A stretch of DNA of 64,000 bases, taken from positions 18,689 to 82,688 of the forward strand of contig JAGCUN010000042.1 in the NCBI GenBank assembly GCA_017962845.1. The letters are read 5' to 3'. This document shows, piece after piece, positions 63,789 to 64,000 of the stretch; position 1 is the stretch's first letter, and every line of letters starts with the position of its first letter. The notes beneath the pieces were generated by a model. That model saw only the letters and a list, made by a program, of their open reading frames with translations, ran no database searches and was not told where the DNA came from. The DNA comes from Bacteroidales bacterium. Lineage in GTDB: Bacteria > Bacteroidota > Bacteroidia > Bacteroidales > WCHB1-69. A program made the position numbers and the translations under genes.

Positions 63789-63826
63789 TAAAAAAGGCAG
63801 ATGGGATTTTGTTGCCGCATCTGCCT
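63789..63826 (-). terminator. Intrinsic terminator after gap
   Basis: Arms GGCAGATG (63796-63803) and CATCTGCC (63818-63825); on the minus strand the stem is followed by six T residues (63795-63790). It lies 14 bases after the gap stop and 7 bases before the mpg start. Confidence 0.8.
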
Positions 63827-63839
63827 TATTGTTAATGGA

Positions 63840-64000
<161 letters not shown>

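Overview
The window is a gene-dense stretch of a Bacteroidota chromosome, most likely of the order Bacteroidales. The grounds are TAnnTTTG promoter elements in place of a -10 TATAAT box, few strong Shine-Dalgarno sequences, type IX secretion (a PorQ homologue plus three proteins with type A or type B sorting tails), a TonB-dependent receptor with surface lipoproteins, glycine-lipid acyltransferases, a Na+-pumping NADH dehydrogenase and families such as DUF2795, DUF4328, DUF4476 and DUF5689. I see no rRNA, tRNA, insertion sequence, prophage, integrase or CRISPR array. No gap between genes exceeds 300 bases.

Layout. 1-4.4 kb (minus): 5' part of valS, a leucine-rich-repeat protein, the glsA-glsB glycine-lipid pair and a DUF2795 protein. 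4.4-10.7 kb (minus): a tight run hflX-pdxA-M28 peptidase-lysC-dihaem peroxidase-cobalamin adenosyltransferase. 10.8-16.0 kb: acyl-ACP thioesterase and a lipoprotein, then a ybaK/rluD divergent pair with rlmI and a secreted thioredoxin. 16.0-21.0 kb (minus): tsaD-holA-SRPBCC-lptB-lnt. 21-28 kb (plus): tamB, a small PAS protein, a BatD-like protein and BatA. 28-34.5 kb: a DUF4328 membrane protein, then a TonB-dependent receptor with two paralogous DUF5689 lipoproteins. 34.5-36.8 kb: ribBA-apbE. 36.8-40.2 kb (minus): MCE protein; porQ with a DegT-type aminotransferase. 40.3-42.2 kb: secreted M6 metalloprotease. 42.2-48.7 kb (minus): flippase-like protein-rfaE2-M23/LysM-type B tail adhesin-HsdR_N domain protein-fabD. 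48.9-54.2 kb (plus): methyltransferase, outer-membrane barrel, nqrCDEF and 5-formyl-THF cyclo-ligase. 54.4-56.8 kb: a repeat-rich secreted protein. 56.9-63.1 kb (minus): atpD-atpC-pcm-DUF4476-ribE-uvrA-like. 63.2-64 kb: mpg and the 3' end of gap.

Themes. Much of the window builds the cell envelope (Lnt, LptB, TamB, MCE, glycine lipids, heptose activation, T9SS). A second theme is flavin and sodium/proton energetics: ribBA, ribE and apbE make and attach the flavins that Nqr needs, and F1 subunits sit in the same window.

Most notable observations: an in-frame amber codon replaces the conserved Glu in the WYDNEWGY motif of gap; the nqr cluster has CDEF but no adjacent AB; four DnaA-box-like 9-mers lie at an exact 11-bp period at 12.64 kb; a nested heptamer repeat array lies next to an N-terminally extended folate enzyme; and all eighteen promoter-like -7 elements I found carry an extra C (TAnnTTTGC). 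I did not find a clear new defence or mobile system here.
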